Shown: positions 17,743-27,120, counted from the first letter of the stretch. The stretch is 64,000 bases of DNA from Serinicoccus profundi (GCF_008001015.1 NZ_CP042862.1:1240001-1304000), one strand, 5' to 3'. Numbers and translations: made by a program. Notes: generated by a model not told the origin, from the sequence alone.

Positions 17743-17787
17743 GACAGCACCTCCCGTGGGTGGTTCGGGTTCGTTCAAGGGGTGCTC

Positions 17788-17810
17788 ACCCTACCCTCGG
17801 GGGATAGGGT
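17788..17810. promoter_or_regulatory. Overlapping divergent -10 elements (acyl-CoA ligase / glucokinase)
   Basis: TAGGGT reading left at 17788-17793 and TAGGGT reading right at 17805-17810 are only 11 bases apart. The rightward one is 6 bases before GTG 17817 (leaderless). The two promoters must share DNA on the same face, so polymerases would probably compete. Confidence 0.5.
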
Positions 17811-17816
17811 GATCGG

Positions 17817-18773
17817 GTGAGCATCTGCGTCGGCGTGGACATCGGGGGCACCAAGATCGCGGCGAGCGCGGTGCAGGACGGCAGCATCCTGGAACAGGCG
17901 TTGCGGGAGACACCCGCGCAGGCACCCGACGACATCGTCACCGCCGTGGCCGACGTCCTGCGCGAGCTCACCGAGCGACTCGGGCCGGAGCGCCCGGTGG
18001 ACGCGGTCGGCGTCGCGTGCGCCGGCTTCATCGACCGTAGCGGCGACATGGTGGTCTTCGCGCCCAACCTCGCCTGGCGCGACGAGCCGCTGCGGGAGCG
18101 CCTCGAGGAGGCGACCGGCCTGCCGGTGGTGCTGGAGAATGACGCCAACGCGGCGGCCTGGGGAGAGTTCCGCTTCGGCGCCGCCCGCGACGTCGAGGAG
18201 ATGGTCCTCATCACCCTCGGCACCGGGGTGGGCGGGGGCATCGTCGTCGACGGGGAGCTCGTGCGGGGCACGCACGGCATGGCGGCCGAGGTGGGGCACA
18301 TGCGGATGGTGCCGGACGGCCACCGCTGCGGGTGCGGCAACAAGGGCTGCTGGGAGGTGTATGCCTCCGGCAGCGCCCTCGTGCGCGAGGCGCGCGACCT
18401 GGTGGCCGGCGGCAGCCCGCACGCGGGCGCGCTCGCCGACGCCTGCGGGGGTGACCCCTCCGCGCTGAGCGGCGTGATGGTGACCGAGGTGGCGCAGGCG
18501 GGGGACCCTGCCGCGCAGGAGCTGCTCGAGGACGTCGGCCGCTGGGCCGGTGAGGGACTGGCCTCGCTCGCGGCGATCCTCGACCCCGGCCTGCTCGTCA
18601 TCGGCGGCGGTGTCTCGGCGGCGGGGGACCTCGTCCTGCAGCCCGCGAAACGGACCTTCGCACGCAATCTCACGGGGCGTGGGCACCGGGAGATCATCCC
18701 GGTCGTGCTCGCGGAGCTGGGCAACGAGGCGGGGATGATCGGCGCGGCGGACCTCGCCTCGCGACGGGTGTGA
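17817..18773 (+). CDS. glk: ROK-family glucokinase
   Basis: A 318-residue ROK kinase. It shows the ATP-site motif DIGGTKIAAS, the second phosphate block LITLGTGVGGGIV, the ROK zinc site CGCGNKGCWE, and sugar-contact residues ENDANAAAWGE. It probably phosphorylates glucose to glucose-6-phosphate with ATP or polyphosphate. It starts at GTG 17817, six bases after TAGGGT, and overlaps the second ROK gene by 4 bases (GTGTGA). Confidence 0.88.
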   Translation: MSICVGVDIGGTKIAASAVQDGSILEQALRETPAQAPDDIVTAVADVLRELTERLGPERPVDAVGVACAGFIDRSGDMVVFAPNLAWRDEPLRERLEEATGLPVVLENDANAAAWGEFRFGAARDVEEMVLITLGTGVGGGIVVDGELVRGTHGMAAEVGHMRMVPDGHRCGCGNKGCWEVYASGSALVREARDLVAGGSPHAGALADACGGDPSALSGVMVTEVAQAGDPAAQELLEDVGRWAGEGLASLAAILDPGLLVIGGGVSAAGDLVLQPAKRTFARNLTGRGHREIIPVVLAELGNEAGMIGAADLASRRV

Positions 18774-19780
18774 GCCTGCGTCCCGCGACCTCGGCGCCAC
18801 CGGCGGTCGGGGTCGACGTCGGCGGGACGCGGGTCAAGGCAGGGTTGGTCGAGGCCACCGGTGAGGTGGTCGCGAGGGTCCACCGGCTCACCCCGGGGCG
18901 GACCGTCGCGGCGGCCGAGGTGGAAGAGCTCATCGCCGAGGTCGTGCTGGACCTGCTGGGGCAGGTCGCGGTGGCCGAGCGCGGCGCCATCCCTGTCGGG
19001 GTGGGTGCCGCCGGCTTCGTCGACGCGGCCCAGGGGCGGGTGGTCTTCGCCCCGCACCTGTCCTGGCGCGACGAGCCGTTGCGGGAGAACCTCGCGAGGC
19101 GGCTCGGGCGCCCGGTCCTCGTCGACAACGACGCGCACGCCGCGGCGTGGGCCGAGCACCGCTACGGCGCCGGGGTCGGGGAGAGTCATCTCGTCATGCT
19201 CACGCTCGGCACCGGCATCGGGGGCGCGATCCTCACCGAGGGCCGGCTGCAGCGCGGCCGGCACGGACTGGCCGGTGAGTTCGGGCACCAGCAGCTCGTC
19301 CCCGACGGGCTGCGCTGCGAGTGCGGCAACCGTGGCTGCTGGGAGCAGTACGCCTCCGGTCGGGCGATCGCCCGGTTGGCCCGGGAAGTGGTGGCCGCCG
19401 GTGGTGACCACGCCTCGGCGCTCGTCCGCACGCTCGACGGGGGAGAGCCCGGGGCACTCACCGGGGAGCACGTGACGCGAGCCGCGCGCGAGGGTGACCG
19501 GGCGAGCCGGGAGATCCTGGCCGAGGTCGGTCGACACCTCGGGGTCGGCCTCGCCGGCGTCGCGGCCTCCCTCGACCCCGGCACCGTCGTCATCGGGGGC
19601 GGGGTGAGCCTGGCCGGCGACCTCCTGCTGGACCCGGCGCGGGAGACCCTGGCCCGGACCCTGGTCGGGCGCGGCCACCGCCCGGTCCCGCCGGTGCGCG
19701 CGGCGCAGCTGGGGGAGGTGGCCGGGATGGTCGGCGCCGCCGACCTCGCGCGGCACGCGGCGGCCGGGCCCTCGGCCTGA
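18770..19780 (+). CDS. Second ROK-family sugar kinase (tandem paralog)
   Basis: A 336-residue paralog of the preceding glucokinase, with DVGGTRVKAG, MLTLGTGIGGAIL, zinc site CECGNRGCWE, and DNDAHAAAWAE in place of ENDANAAAWGE. That single Asn-to-His change sits next to the catalytic Asp and could alter sugar preference. Start GTG 18770 overlaps the upstream stop, so the pair is translationally coupled. Whether it is a glucokinase or another hexose/N-acetylhexosamine kinase cannot be told from the sequence. Confidence 0.82.
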   Translation: MSLRPATSAPPAVGVDVGGTRVKAGLVEATGEVVARVHRLTPGRTVAAAEVEELIAEVVLDLLGQVAVAERGAIPVGVGAAGFVDAAQGRVVFAPHLSWRDEPLRENLARRLGRPVLVDNDAHAAAWAEHRYGAGVGESHLVMLTLGTGIGGAILTEGRLQRGRHGLAGEFGHQQLVPDGLRCECGNRGCWEQYASGRAIARLAREVVAAGGDHASALVRTLDGGEPGALTGEHVTRAAREGDRASREILAEVGRHLGVGLAGVAASLDPGTVVIGGGVSLAGDLLLDPARETLARTLVGRGHRPVPPVRAAQLGEVAGMVGAADLARHAAAGPSA

Positions 19781-19844
19781 CGCGCGCACGCACCGAGTGA
19801 CCCCGCATACCTCGTCCTCGGGCGACGTGGGGGAGGATGAGCCC

Positions 19845-20531
19845 ATGCCCTCCCTGCGCGTCGCCAGCTACAACCTGCGTGGACTCAAGGACAGCGCGGA
19901 GGCCGCCGCGGCGGTGGTCCGCGCGATGCGCCCCGACGTCCTCCTGCTGCAGGAGCTGCCCCGATACCCCGGGTCGGAGTATGCCGTCAGCGCCTTCGCC
20001 CGGGACTGCGACCTGCTGTGGTCAGGTCGCACCCGCCTGGTCAGCGGCACCGGCCTCATGACCGCGCTCCGGGTCACCGCCACCGACTCGCAGGACCGGC
20101 GGTTGCGCGTCGGGCTGCGGGAGAACCCGCGCAGCTACACCCTCACCCAGGTGCGGCTGCCGGGGGGGCAGCGGGCCCATGTCGTCTCGGTCCACCTGTC
20201 GCTGCGCGCGCAGCAGCGGGTGGAGCACGCCGGGACGGTCCTGTCCGAGCTCGCCGCCGACCCGGCCTTCCCGGACGACGTGCCGCTGGTCGTCGGCGGT
20301 GACCTCAACGAGGGGCCCGACGGGGCGGCCTGGGGGAGGTTCACCGAGGCCCTGGTCGAGGTGAGTGCCGAGCACCCGACCTTCCCCGCGCACCAGCCGC
20401 ACCGTCACATCGATGCGATCTTCGCCCGGGGGCACCGTGCGGTGACGCCGGGAGACCCGGCGCTGCTGGAGGGTATGCCGGTGCGCGAGGCGAGCGACCA
20501 CCTGCCGGTCTGGGTCGACCTGGAGATCTGA
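19845..20531 (+). CDS. Endonuclease/exonuclease/phosphatase (EEP) family protein
   Basis: A 228-residue EEP-fold hydrolase with RVASYNLRGL, LLLQELPRY (metal-ligand Glu), VVGGDLNEGP and the terminal SDHLPVWVDL. All catalytic Asn/Glu/Asp/His positions of the fold appear kept. ATG 19845 has GGAGG 8 bases upstream. The substrate cannot be assigned; phosphodiester or sugar-phosphate compounds are typical. It follows the two ROK kinases and converges on a membrane protein gene. Confidence 0.85.
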   Translation: MPSLRVASYNLRGLKDSAEAAAAVVRAMRPDVLLLQELPRYPGSEYAVSAFARDCDLLWSGRTRLVSGTGLMTALRVTATDSQDRRLRVGLRENPRSYTLTQVRLPGGQRAHVVSVHLSLRAQQRVEHAGTVLSELAADPAFPDDVPLVVGGDLNEGPDGAAWGRFTEALVEVSAEHPTFPAHQPHRHIDAIFARGHRAVTPGDPALLEGMPVREASDHLPVWVDLEI

Positions 20532-20536
20532 GCGCC

Positions 20537-20552
20537 GCACCGGGCGCGGTGC
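20537..20552. terminator. Short hairpin between convergent genes
   Basis: GCACCG-GGCG-CGGTGC, a perfect 6-bp stem with a 4-base loop in the 40-base gap between convergent stops. No T-tract. Confidence 0.35.
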
Positions 20553-20571
20553 CCGACCCCCGGCCGCGCCC

Positions 20572-21039
20572 TCAGACCCGGGCGCCGTCGTCGTTGTCGA
20601 AGGGGCGGCGCCGGCGGGGCTGGCGCAGGATGAGCAGCACGAAGCCGGCGACCGCGAGCACCAGACCCAGAGCGGCGAAGCCCGGGGGCAGCAGGGGCAC
20701 GATCGCCGAGCAGACCACGAGCAGCGGCCCGACGACGAGGCCGATGACGATCCCCCAGAAGTGCAGGTCACCGGCGGGCAGGGGCTCCGGGGGTGGGGGG
20801 ACGAAGTGGTCCTCGTCCTGGTCCTCGGGCGGCTCGTAGGAGCGGTGGTCGGTCGCCATCCCCTCAGGGGTGCCGGTGCCGAGGTGCTGCGGGCGCTGCT
20901 GCTCCGCGGGTGGCCACGGCGGGTTGACCACGCGGCCCGAGGGAGGGGAGTCCTCACCGCGCAGGCCGGCCACGATCTCGCGGAAGGCCCGGTCCACGTC
21001 AGGATCGGCGGGGCCGTCCTCGGGGCTGCGGGGGCTCAC
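20572..21039 (-). CDS. Conserved actinobacterial membrane protein, function unknown
   Basis: About 155 residues from GTG 21039: a hydrophilic N-terminal half (DVDRAFREIVAGLRG, then a Pro/Glu-rich linker) and two closely spaced membrane helices in the C-terminal half (HFWGIVIGLVVGPLLVVCSA, then AALGLVLAVAGFVLLIL) followed by an Arg-rich tail. GTG 21039 is chosen because GAGACT, a near -10 hexamer, lies 6 bases before it (21046-21051). I cannot assign a function. Confidence 0.7.
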   Translation of the reverse strand: MSPRSPEDGPADPDVDRAFREIVAGLRGEDSPPSGRVVNPPWPPAEQQRPQHLGTGTPEGMATDHRSYEPPEDQDEDHFVPPPPEPLPAGDLHFWGIVIGLVVGPLLVVCSAIVPLLPPGFAALGLVLAVAGFVLLILRQPRRRRPFDNDDGARV

Positions 21040-21161
21040 CTGTCCAGTCTCGCACGACGCGGTGTCGATCCTCACCCGGCGAGGCAGTCTCGGGGGTAGA
21101 GTCGGCGCGCACACCGGCGCCCGCAGCGCGGCGGGACGACATGGCCCAAGGAGGAACCTCG

Positions 21162-22052
21162 GTGATCTACTGGATCCTCAAGCACCTCGTGGTCGGTCCG
21201 CCCGTGCGTGCCGTGTTCCGGCCCTGGATCGAGGGTCGGCAGCACATCCCCGCGGAGGGCGCGGCCATCCTGGCGAGCAACCACCTGTCCTTCTCCGACT
21301 CGATCTTCCTGCCGCTCATGGTGGACCGGCGGATCACCTTCCCCGCCAAGATGGAGTACTTCACCGGTACCGGGGTCAAGGGCTGGCTGACCAAGATGTT
21401 CTTCACCTCGACCGGGCAGATCCCCATCGACCGCTCGGGCGGGTCCGCGTCCATGGCGGCGCTGGAGCAGGGGCTGCAGGTGCTGCGCCGCGGCGAGCTC
21501 TTCGGGATCTACCCCGAGGGCACCCGCAGTCCTGACGGGCGGCTCTACCGCGGCAAGACGGGGATGGCGCGCCTCGCCCTGGAGGCCGACGTGCCGATCA
21601 TCCCCTGCGCGATGATCGACACCGACAAGGCCCAGCCGACCGGTCAGCGGATCCCCAACGTCGTCCAGGTCGGGGTGCGCATCGGCCGCCCCATCCACCA
21701 CCCGGAGTATGCCGGGCGCACCGAGGACCACGTGGTGCTGCGCCAGATCACCGACGAGGTCATGGCCGAGCTGCAGCGCCTCTCGGGACAGCCCTACGTC
21801 GATGAGTACGCCGCGACGGTCAAGGAGCGGCTGGCCGCCCGGGCCCGGGCCGGGGTGGCGCAGGCACGGGTCGGTCTCGAGCAGGCGACCGAGAAGGCCA
21901 AGGAGGGGCTGGAGCAGGCGGGGGAGAAGGCCCGGGAAGGGCTGGGCCACGCCCGTGACGACCTCGCCGAGGCCACCGAGAAGGCCAAGGAGAGCCTCGC
22001 CGAGCGGCGGGCGCGACGGCATACCGAGCACGAGGACGCCCCCGAGGCGTGA
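21162..22052 (+). CDS. 1-acyl-sn-glycerol-3-phosphate acyltransferase (PlsC family)
   Basis: Makes phosphatidic acid or acylates related lipids at the membrane. Catalytic motif I NHLSFSD (NHx4D), motif II/III region QIPIDRS, and EGTRSPDGRLYRGKTG are present. GTG 21162 has AAGGAGG 7 bases upstream and is preferred over ATG 21141. The last ~70 residues are an unusual Ala/Glu/Lys-rich amphipathic helix with repeated EKAKEGLEQA-type units, probably a coiled coil or membrane-surface helix. Length 296. Confidence 0.9.
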   Translation: MIYWILKHLVVGPPVRAVFRPWIEGRQHIPAEGAAILASNHLSFSDSIFLPLMVDRRITFPAKMEYFTGTGVKGWLTKMFFTSTGQIPIDRSGGSASMAALEQGLQVLRRGELFGIYPEGTRSPDGRLYRGKTGMARLALEADVPIIPCAMIDTDKAQPTGQRIPNVVQVGVRIGRPIHHPEYAGRTEDHVVLRQITDEVMAELQRLSGQPYVDEYAATVKERLAARARAGVAQARVGLEQATEKAKEGLEQAGEKAREGLGHARDDLAEATEKAKESLAERRARRHTEHEDAPEA

Positions 22053-22083
22053 CGCCGCGTCAGATCCACCCCTCGCCGTCTCC

Positions 22084-22089
22084 TACGAT
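22084..22089 (+). promoter_or_regulatory. -10 element, leaderless promoter of aroG
   Basis: TACGAT with a 6-base spacer to GTG 22096; no ribosome binding site. Confidence 0.55.
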
Positions 22090-22095
22090 GGTTCG

Positions 22096-23463
22096 GTGAG
22101 CACCGACCTGACCGGCCTGGCCACCTCCGGGGGCCACGACATCGACTGGCCCGACCTTCCCGCGCAGCAGCAGCCCACGTGGGCCGACCCCGCCGCGCTC
22201 GCGCAGACCCTCTCGGTGCTCGGGACCTATCCGCCGCTCGTCTTCGCCGGCGAGTGCGACCAGCTGCGCTCGCGGATGGCCGACGTGGCCGCCGGACGCG
22301 CCTTCACGCTGCAGGGCGGCGACTGCGCGGAGACGCTGGCCGACGTGACCGGCCCCAACATCCGCGACCGGATCAAGACGATCCTGCAGATGGCCGTCGT
22401 CCTGACCTACGGCGCGGGCCTGCCCATCGTCAAGGTCGGGCGCATGGCCGGGCAGTTCGCCAAGCCGCGCAGCTCGGACACCGAGACCCGCGACGGCACC
22501 ACCCTGCCGGCCTACCGCGGCGACATGGTCAACGGCTTCGAGTTCACGCCGGAGTCCCGGCAGCCGGACCCCGACCGACTGCTGCGCTGCTACCACGCGA
22601 GCTCGGCGACCCTCAACCTCGTGCGGGGCTTCACCAGCGGCGGCTTCGCCGACCTGCGCAGCGTCCACGCCTGGAACAAGGGCTTCCTTCGGGGCCCGGC
22701 GCAGGCGCGCTACGAGGTGATGGCCAGCCAGATCGACCGGGCGGTCCGCTTCCTCGAGGCCTCCGGCGTCGCCGACGCCGAGGAGATGCGCCGGGTGGAG
22801 TTCTACTCCGCCCACGAGGCGCTGGTCCTGGACTACGAGCGTCCGATGGTCCGCCGCGACCACCGCACCGGTCTGCTCTACGACACCTCCAGCCACCTCG
22901 TGTGGGTGGGCGAGCGCACCCGGGACCTCGACGGCGCGCACATCGACTTCGTCTCCCGGATCCAGAACCCGGTGGCGGTCAAGCTCGGCCCCGGCGCTGA
23001 CCGCGACACGGTGCTCGCCCTCATGGACCGGATCGACCCCGACCGCGTCCCGGGGCGCCTCACCTTCATCACCCGGATGGGCGCCGGCACCATCCGCGAC
23101 GTCCTGCCCTCGCTGCTGACCTCCCTCGGGGAGGACGCCCGGCGCGTCGCGTGGGTGTGCGACCCGATGCACGGCAACACCTTCACCTCGCCCAGCGGCT
23201 TCAAGACCCGCCGCTTCGAGGACGTCGTCGATGAGGTGCGCGGCTTCTTCGAGGCGCACGCCGAGGCGGGGACCCACCCGGGCGGCATCCACGTCGAGCT
23301 CACCGGCAACGACGTGACCGAGTGCGTCGGCGGCGCCACCCCCGTCGACCTCGACGACCTGGGCCTGCGCTACGAGACGGTGTGCGATCCCCGGCTCAAC
23401 CACCAGCAGAGCCTGGAGCTGGCCTTCCTCGTCGCCGAGATGCTGGAGCGGGGCGGACGCTGA
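22096..23463 (+). CDS. aroG: 3-deoxy-7-phosphoheptulonate synthase, class II
   Basis: First step of the shikimate pathway: condenses PEP with erythrose-4-phosphate. The 455-residue class II (plant/mycobacterial) enzyme shows VFAGECDQLR (metal Cys), LQGGDCAET, KVGRMAGQFAKPRS, ITRMGAG and WVCDPMHGNTF. GTG 22096 is placed by the TACGAT hexamer. aroQ lies 28 kb away. In M. tuberculosis this enzyme partners with chorismate mutase, which is not in the window. A threonine aldolase gene follows within about 10 bases. Confidence 0.95.
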   Translation: MSTDLTGLATSGGHDIDWPDLPAQQQPTWADPAALAQTLSVLGTYPPLVFAGECDQLRSRMADVAAGRAFTLQGGDCAETLADVTGPNIRDRIKTILQMAVVLTYGAGLPIVKVGRMAGQFAKPRSSDTETRDGTTLPAYRGDMVNGFEFTPESRQPDPDRLLRCYHASSATLNLVRGFTSGGFADLRSVHAWNKGFLRGPAQARYEVMASQIDRAVRFLEASGVADAEEMRRVEFYSAHEALVLDYERPMVRRDHRTGLLYDTSSHLVWVGERTRDLDGAHIDFVSRIQNPVAVKLGPGADRDTVLALMDRIDPDRVPGRLTFITRMGAGTIRDVLPSLLTSLGEDARRVAWVCDPMHGNTFTSPSGFKTRRFEDVVDEVRGFFEAHAEAGTHPGGIHVELTGNDVTECVGGATPVDLDDLGLRYETVCDPRLNHQQSLELAFLVAEMLERGGR

Positions 23464-23473
23464 GGTGGGTCCT

Positions 23474-24550
23474 GTGCGCGAGGCCGAGCACGGGCGTGTC
23501 TCCGACCTGCGGTCGGACACGCTGACCCGGCCGACCCCGGCCATGCGCGAGGCGATGCTCGACGCGGAGGTCGGTGACGACGTCTACGCCGAGGACCCCA
23601 CCGTCGCGGCGCTGGAGGAGCGGGTCGCGGACCTGCTCGGCCACGAGGCCGCGCTCTTCATGCCCACCGGGTCGATGGCCAACCAGATCGGGCTGCGTCT
23701 GCACGCCGGCCCCGGTCAGGAGATCATCAGCGACCACCTCGCCCACGTCCTGCGCGCCGAGCTCGGTGCGGCTGCGGCCTACTCCGGCATCACCACCCGC
23801 AGCTGGGTGGCCGACCGTGGCCGGCTCGACGTCGACACCGCGCTGGCCGTCATGGTGCCCGACGGCGGGGCATACCAGGTCAGCACGGCGTGCGTGGTCG
23901 TCGAGAACACCCACAACTTCGGCGGCGGCACGATCCAGCCGGTCGAGCAGATGCGGCTCCTGCGGGAGGGCACCGCGCAGGTCGGGGTGGGCGTCCACCT
24001 CGACGGCGCCCGGCTGTGGAACGCCCATGTGGCGACCGGCACCCCTCTCGCGGACTACGGTGCCTGCGCCGACACGGTCTCGGTCTGTCTGTCCAAGGGG
24101 CTGGGCGCACCGGTCGGGTCGGTGCTCGCCGCCTCCGCGGAGCAGATCGGCCAGGCGCGGATCCTGCGCAAGCGGATGGGCGGCGGCATGCGGCAGGTCG
24201 GGTTGCTGGCTGCGGCCGGACGGTATGCCCTGGAGCACCAGCTGGAGCGGCTCGCCGAGGACCACCGGCGCACGGCGAGGGTCGCCCGGGCCGTCGGGGA
24301 GGCGGCCCCGGACGTGCTCGACCCGGACGACGTCCAGACCAACATCCTCGTGCTCGACGTCGCGGCGGCGGGGTGGGGCGCGGGGGACTTCATCGGCGCG
24401 GCCGGCGAACGCGGTGTGCTGGGCTACCCCACCGACGCGCGGCACGCCCGCTTCGCCTGGCACCTCGACATCGACGACGCCATGACCGAGCACGCCCTGG
24501 ACGTGCTGCTGGACCTCCTCGCGCCGGGCCGTGGCGGCGCCTCGTCGTGA
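23474..24550 (+). CDS. ltaE: Low-specificity L-threonine aldolase
   Basis: A PLP enzyme splitting L-threonine/allo-threonine to glycine and acetaldehyde. Hallmarks are DLRSDTLTRPT at the N-terminus, VGDDVYAEDPTV, the substrate-site HLDGARLWNA, and SVCLSKGLGAPVGS carrying the PLP lysine. GTG 23474 has GAGGTGG at a good distance; GTG 23465 is an alternative adding three residues. About 358 residues. The stop overlaps the next start in GTGA. Confidence 0.9.
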   Translation: MREAEHGRVSDLRSDTLTRPTPAMREAMLDAEVGDDVYAEDPTVAALEERVADLLGHEAALFMPTGSMANQIGLRLHAGPGQEIISDHLAHVLRAELGAAAAYSGITTRSWVADRGRLDVDTALAVMVPDGGAYQVSTACVVVENTHNFGGGTIQPVEQMRLLREGTAQVGVGVHLDGARLWNAHVATGTPLADYGACADTVSVCLSKGLGAPVGSVLAASAEQIGQARILRKRMGGGMRQVGLLAAAGRYALEHQLERLAEDHRRTARVARAVGEAAPDVLDPDDVQTNILVLDVAAAGWGAGDFIGAAGERGVLGYPTDARHARFAWHLDIDDAMTEHALDVLLDLLAPGRGGASS

Positions 24551-25134
24551 ACGACGCGGGTGAGCCAGGGACGCTGCCTCCGGGGCAGCGCCTGACCCAC
24601 ACCTGGCGAGCCTCGCACTACGGCCGGGTGCCGCGCCTGGATGCCGAGGACTGGACGCTGCGGATCGCCGGCGACACCCTCGACGGCGGGGTGACCGTGC
24701 TCACCTGGGACGACCTGACGCGCCTCCCCCAGACGGAGCTCGTCGCGAGCCTGCACTGCGTCGACCGGCACAGCGTCCCCGACCTGCGGTGGGGCGGGGT
24801 TCTCCTGCGGGAGGTGCTCGCGCTCGCGCCGCCGCACCCGGACGCCCGGCACGCGCTGCTGGCGGCGGCACGGGGGTATGCGGCCGCGGTGCTCGTCGAG
24901 GACCTGCGGCACCCCCAGGCCCTGCTGGCCCACAGCGTCGAGGGTGATCCGCTGACGGCCGAGCACGGCTGGCCGGCCCGTGCCGTGCGGCCGCACCTCT
25001 ACGGCTTCAAGGGTCCGAAGTGGATCGTCGAGCTCACCTACCACCGGCACCCGCAGCAGGGGTGGTGGGAGTCGCACGGCTACCACCCCCGGGCCCGGGT
25101 GGCCCACGAGGAGCGGTGGGCCCACCAGGGCTGA
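24547..25134 (+). CDS. Molybdopterin-dependent oxidoreductase, sulfite-oxidase fold
   Basis: A 195-residue protein covering only the molybdopterin-binding core of the sulfite oxidase/MsrP family. The Mo-ligand cysteine is in SLHCVDRHSVPDLRWGG, and the typical YGFKGPKWI and E-x-GYH regions follow. No Tat signal, haem or dimerisation domain is present, so it should be cytosolic. The electron partner is unknown. The start GTG 24547 overlaps the ltaE stop. It converges on the kinase gene with 7 bases between. Confidence 0.85.
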   Translation: MNDAGEPGTLPPGQRLTHTWRASHYGRVPRLDAEDWTLRIAGDTLDGGVTVLTWDDLTRLPQTELVASLHCVDRHSVPDLRWGGVLLREVLALAPPHPDARHALLAAARGYAAAVLVEDLRHPQALLAHSVEGDPLTAEHGWPARAVRPHLYGFKGPKWIVELTYHRHPQQGWWESHGYHPRARVAHEERWAHQG

Positions 25135-25141
25135 GGTCGGC

Positions 25142-27108
25142 TCAGACGACGGCGAGGACGATCTGCGTGCCCACCGGCACCTGCTCCCCGGGCTCCACCG
25201 ACTGCTCACGCACGGTGCCGAAGAACCCGCCCCGGACGTCCTCGCGCTCCACGACGAGACCGAGGCCGGTGAGCTCCTCCTCCGCGGCGCCGAACTGCCG
25301 CCCGACGACCTGCGGGACCGTGACCAGCTCCGGTCCCTGCGAGATGACCAGCGTCACCGTGCTGCCGCGCTCGACGAGGCCCGAGGTGGGTGACTGGCTC
25401 ACCACGGACCCCTCGGCGACGTTGTCGTCGAAGACGCGCTCGGGGTCCACCGTCACGGTGAGCCCCGCGTCCACGAGCCGCGCGCTCGCCTCCTGCTCGG
25501 TGAGCCCGTTGGTGCGCGGGACCGCGACCGGTGCCGGTCCGTTGCTGATGACCACCGCGACCGCGCCGCCTGGCGGCAGCTGCTCACCGGCACCGGGCGA
25601 GGTGCGCAGGATCTGCCCCCCCCGGCTCGCTCTCGTGGTACTCCCGGGTCTGCTGGCCGAGGGCGAGGTTGACCTCGCCGAGGGCCTCGCGCGCGGAGTC
25701 GACGGACAGGCCGGTCAGCGGCGGGACGGCATAGCGCTCCGGACCCTGGGACACGACGACCGGCACATCGGTGCCGTGTCGCAGCTGCACCCCCGCCTGA
25801 CGCTCGGCGGAGATGACGATCCCGGTCTCGATGTCCTCGGAGTAGGCGTAGGTGATGACGGGGTCGAGCTGCTCGGCGTCGAGGGCGGCGCGGGCCTGGT
25901 CCTCGGGCAGGTCCACGACCTGCGGCATGGGGGAATGGACCCCTGGTCCCTCGAGCAGCCACCACGCGGCATACCCGCCGCCGGCGAGCAGGAGCACGAG
26001 CAGCAGGCCCAGGACGAGCCCACCACGGCGCCGGGCCGGGCGGGGGGAGCGTGCGGCGGGCCGGCTGGAGGTCTGGGCGCGGGCCGGGCGGTTGCCGGTG
26101 GTGCGGGCGTAGTGCCCCTCGGCCCGGGCCGGCCGCCCCACCGGCAGGTGCCGAGTGGAGTCGCTCGCCCCGCCCACCACCTGGGTGAGGTCGCTGCCCG
26201 AGCTCGTGTCGGGCGCGCTCGCGCGCGGCGCGGGGGGCGGCGTCCAGCTCCTCGTCGGTCAGCTCGCGCAGGCACGCGCGCAGCTGGGTCAGCAGCTCTG
26301 CGGCGTCGACCGGTCGGTCGGCGCGGTCGGTCGCGGAGGCCCGTCGCACGAGCTCGTCCACCGGCCCCGGGACGCTCGGGGTGAGCTCGCTCGGGGAGGG
26401 CACGCTGCCGTGGACGTGCTCGTAGGCCACCCGCAGCGGGTCGCCGCCGGGAAAGGCCTTGCTGCCGGTGAGCAGCTCGAAGAGGAGCAGGCCGAGGGCG
26501 TACACGTCGGTGCGTGCGTCGATCGCGTCGTGCTCGACCTGCTCGGGGGCGAGATAGGCGGCAGTGCCCCACAGCAGCTCAGAGCTGGCGTGGCGACCCG
26601 ACACGGAGACGGCCCGGGCCAGCCCGAAGTCGGCGACCTTGACCCCGCTCTCGCGCCCGTCGGCGAGCAGGACGTTCTCCGGCTTGATGTCGCGGTGCAC
26701 CAGCCCGCGCCGGTGCGCCTCGGCGAGGGCCTCGGTGACGGGCAGCAGCAGGGCCATGGCCCGACGGGTGGACATCGGGGCGTGCTCGGCGATGACGTCG
26801 CGCAGCGTCGGGCCCTCGATGAGCTCCATCGCCAGGAAGACGATCTCCTCGTCCTCACCCTGGTCGTAGACACCGACGACGTGCGGGTGGGACAACCGCG
26901 CCGCAGCGCGGGCCTCGGCGACGAAGCGCCGCACGAAGGCGTCGTCGTCGGCCAGGTCCGGCCGCATGACCTTGAGCGCGACCGGGCGGTCCAGCCGGAG
27001 GTCCCGCGCGCGGTAGACCGTGGCCATCCCGCCCCGGGCGAGCTCGCCCACCACCTGGTAACGACCGTCGATGACACGGTCGAAGAGGGTGGAGGTCGGG
27101 GCGGTCAC
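25142..27108 (-). pseudogene. PASTA-domain Ser/Thr protein kinase (PknL/PknB type), two frameshifts as read
   Basis: The kinase domain is complete: GELARGGMATVYRA, VALKVM, HRDIKPENVLL, ADFGLA and LAPEQ. After residue ~290 the frame shifts by one base in a GC-rich tract near 26232-26238; the new frame gives the linker, one membrane helix (about 26035-25965) and the first PASTA repeats. It shifts again in a run of eight C's (25616-25623; G's on the coding strand), after which two more PASTA repeats finish the protein. Removing one base at each site gives one 654-residue kinase with four PASTA domains and no stop. That suggests sequence errors, though a phase-variable tract or recent decay is possible. 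It is probably leaderless (TAGACT, 6 bases before GTG 27108). Likely roles are cell-wall sensing and phosphorylation of the Rv2175c-like neighbour (inference). Confidence 0.85.
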
Positions 27109-27114
27109 GCCCCG

Positions 27115-27120
27115 AGTCTA
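27115..27120 (-). promoter_or_regulatory. -10 element, leaderless promoter of the PASTA kinase gene
   Basis: TAGACT on the minus strand, 6-base spacer to GTG 27108. Confidence 0.55.
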
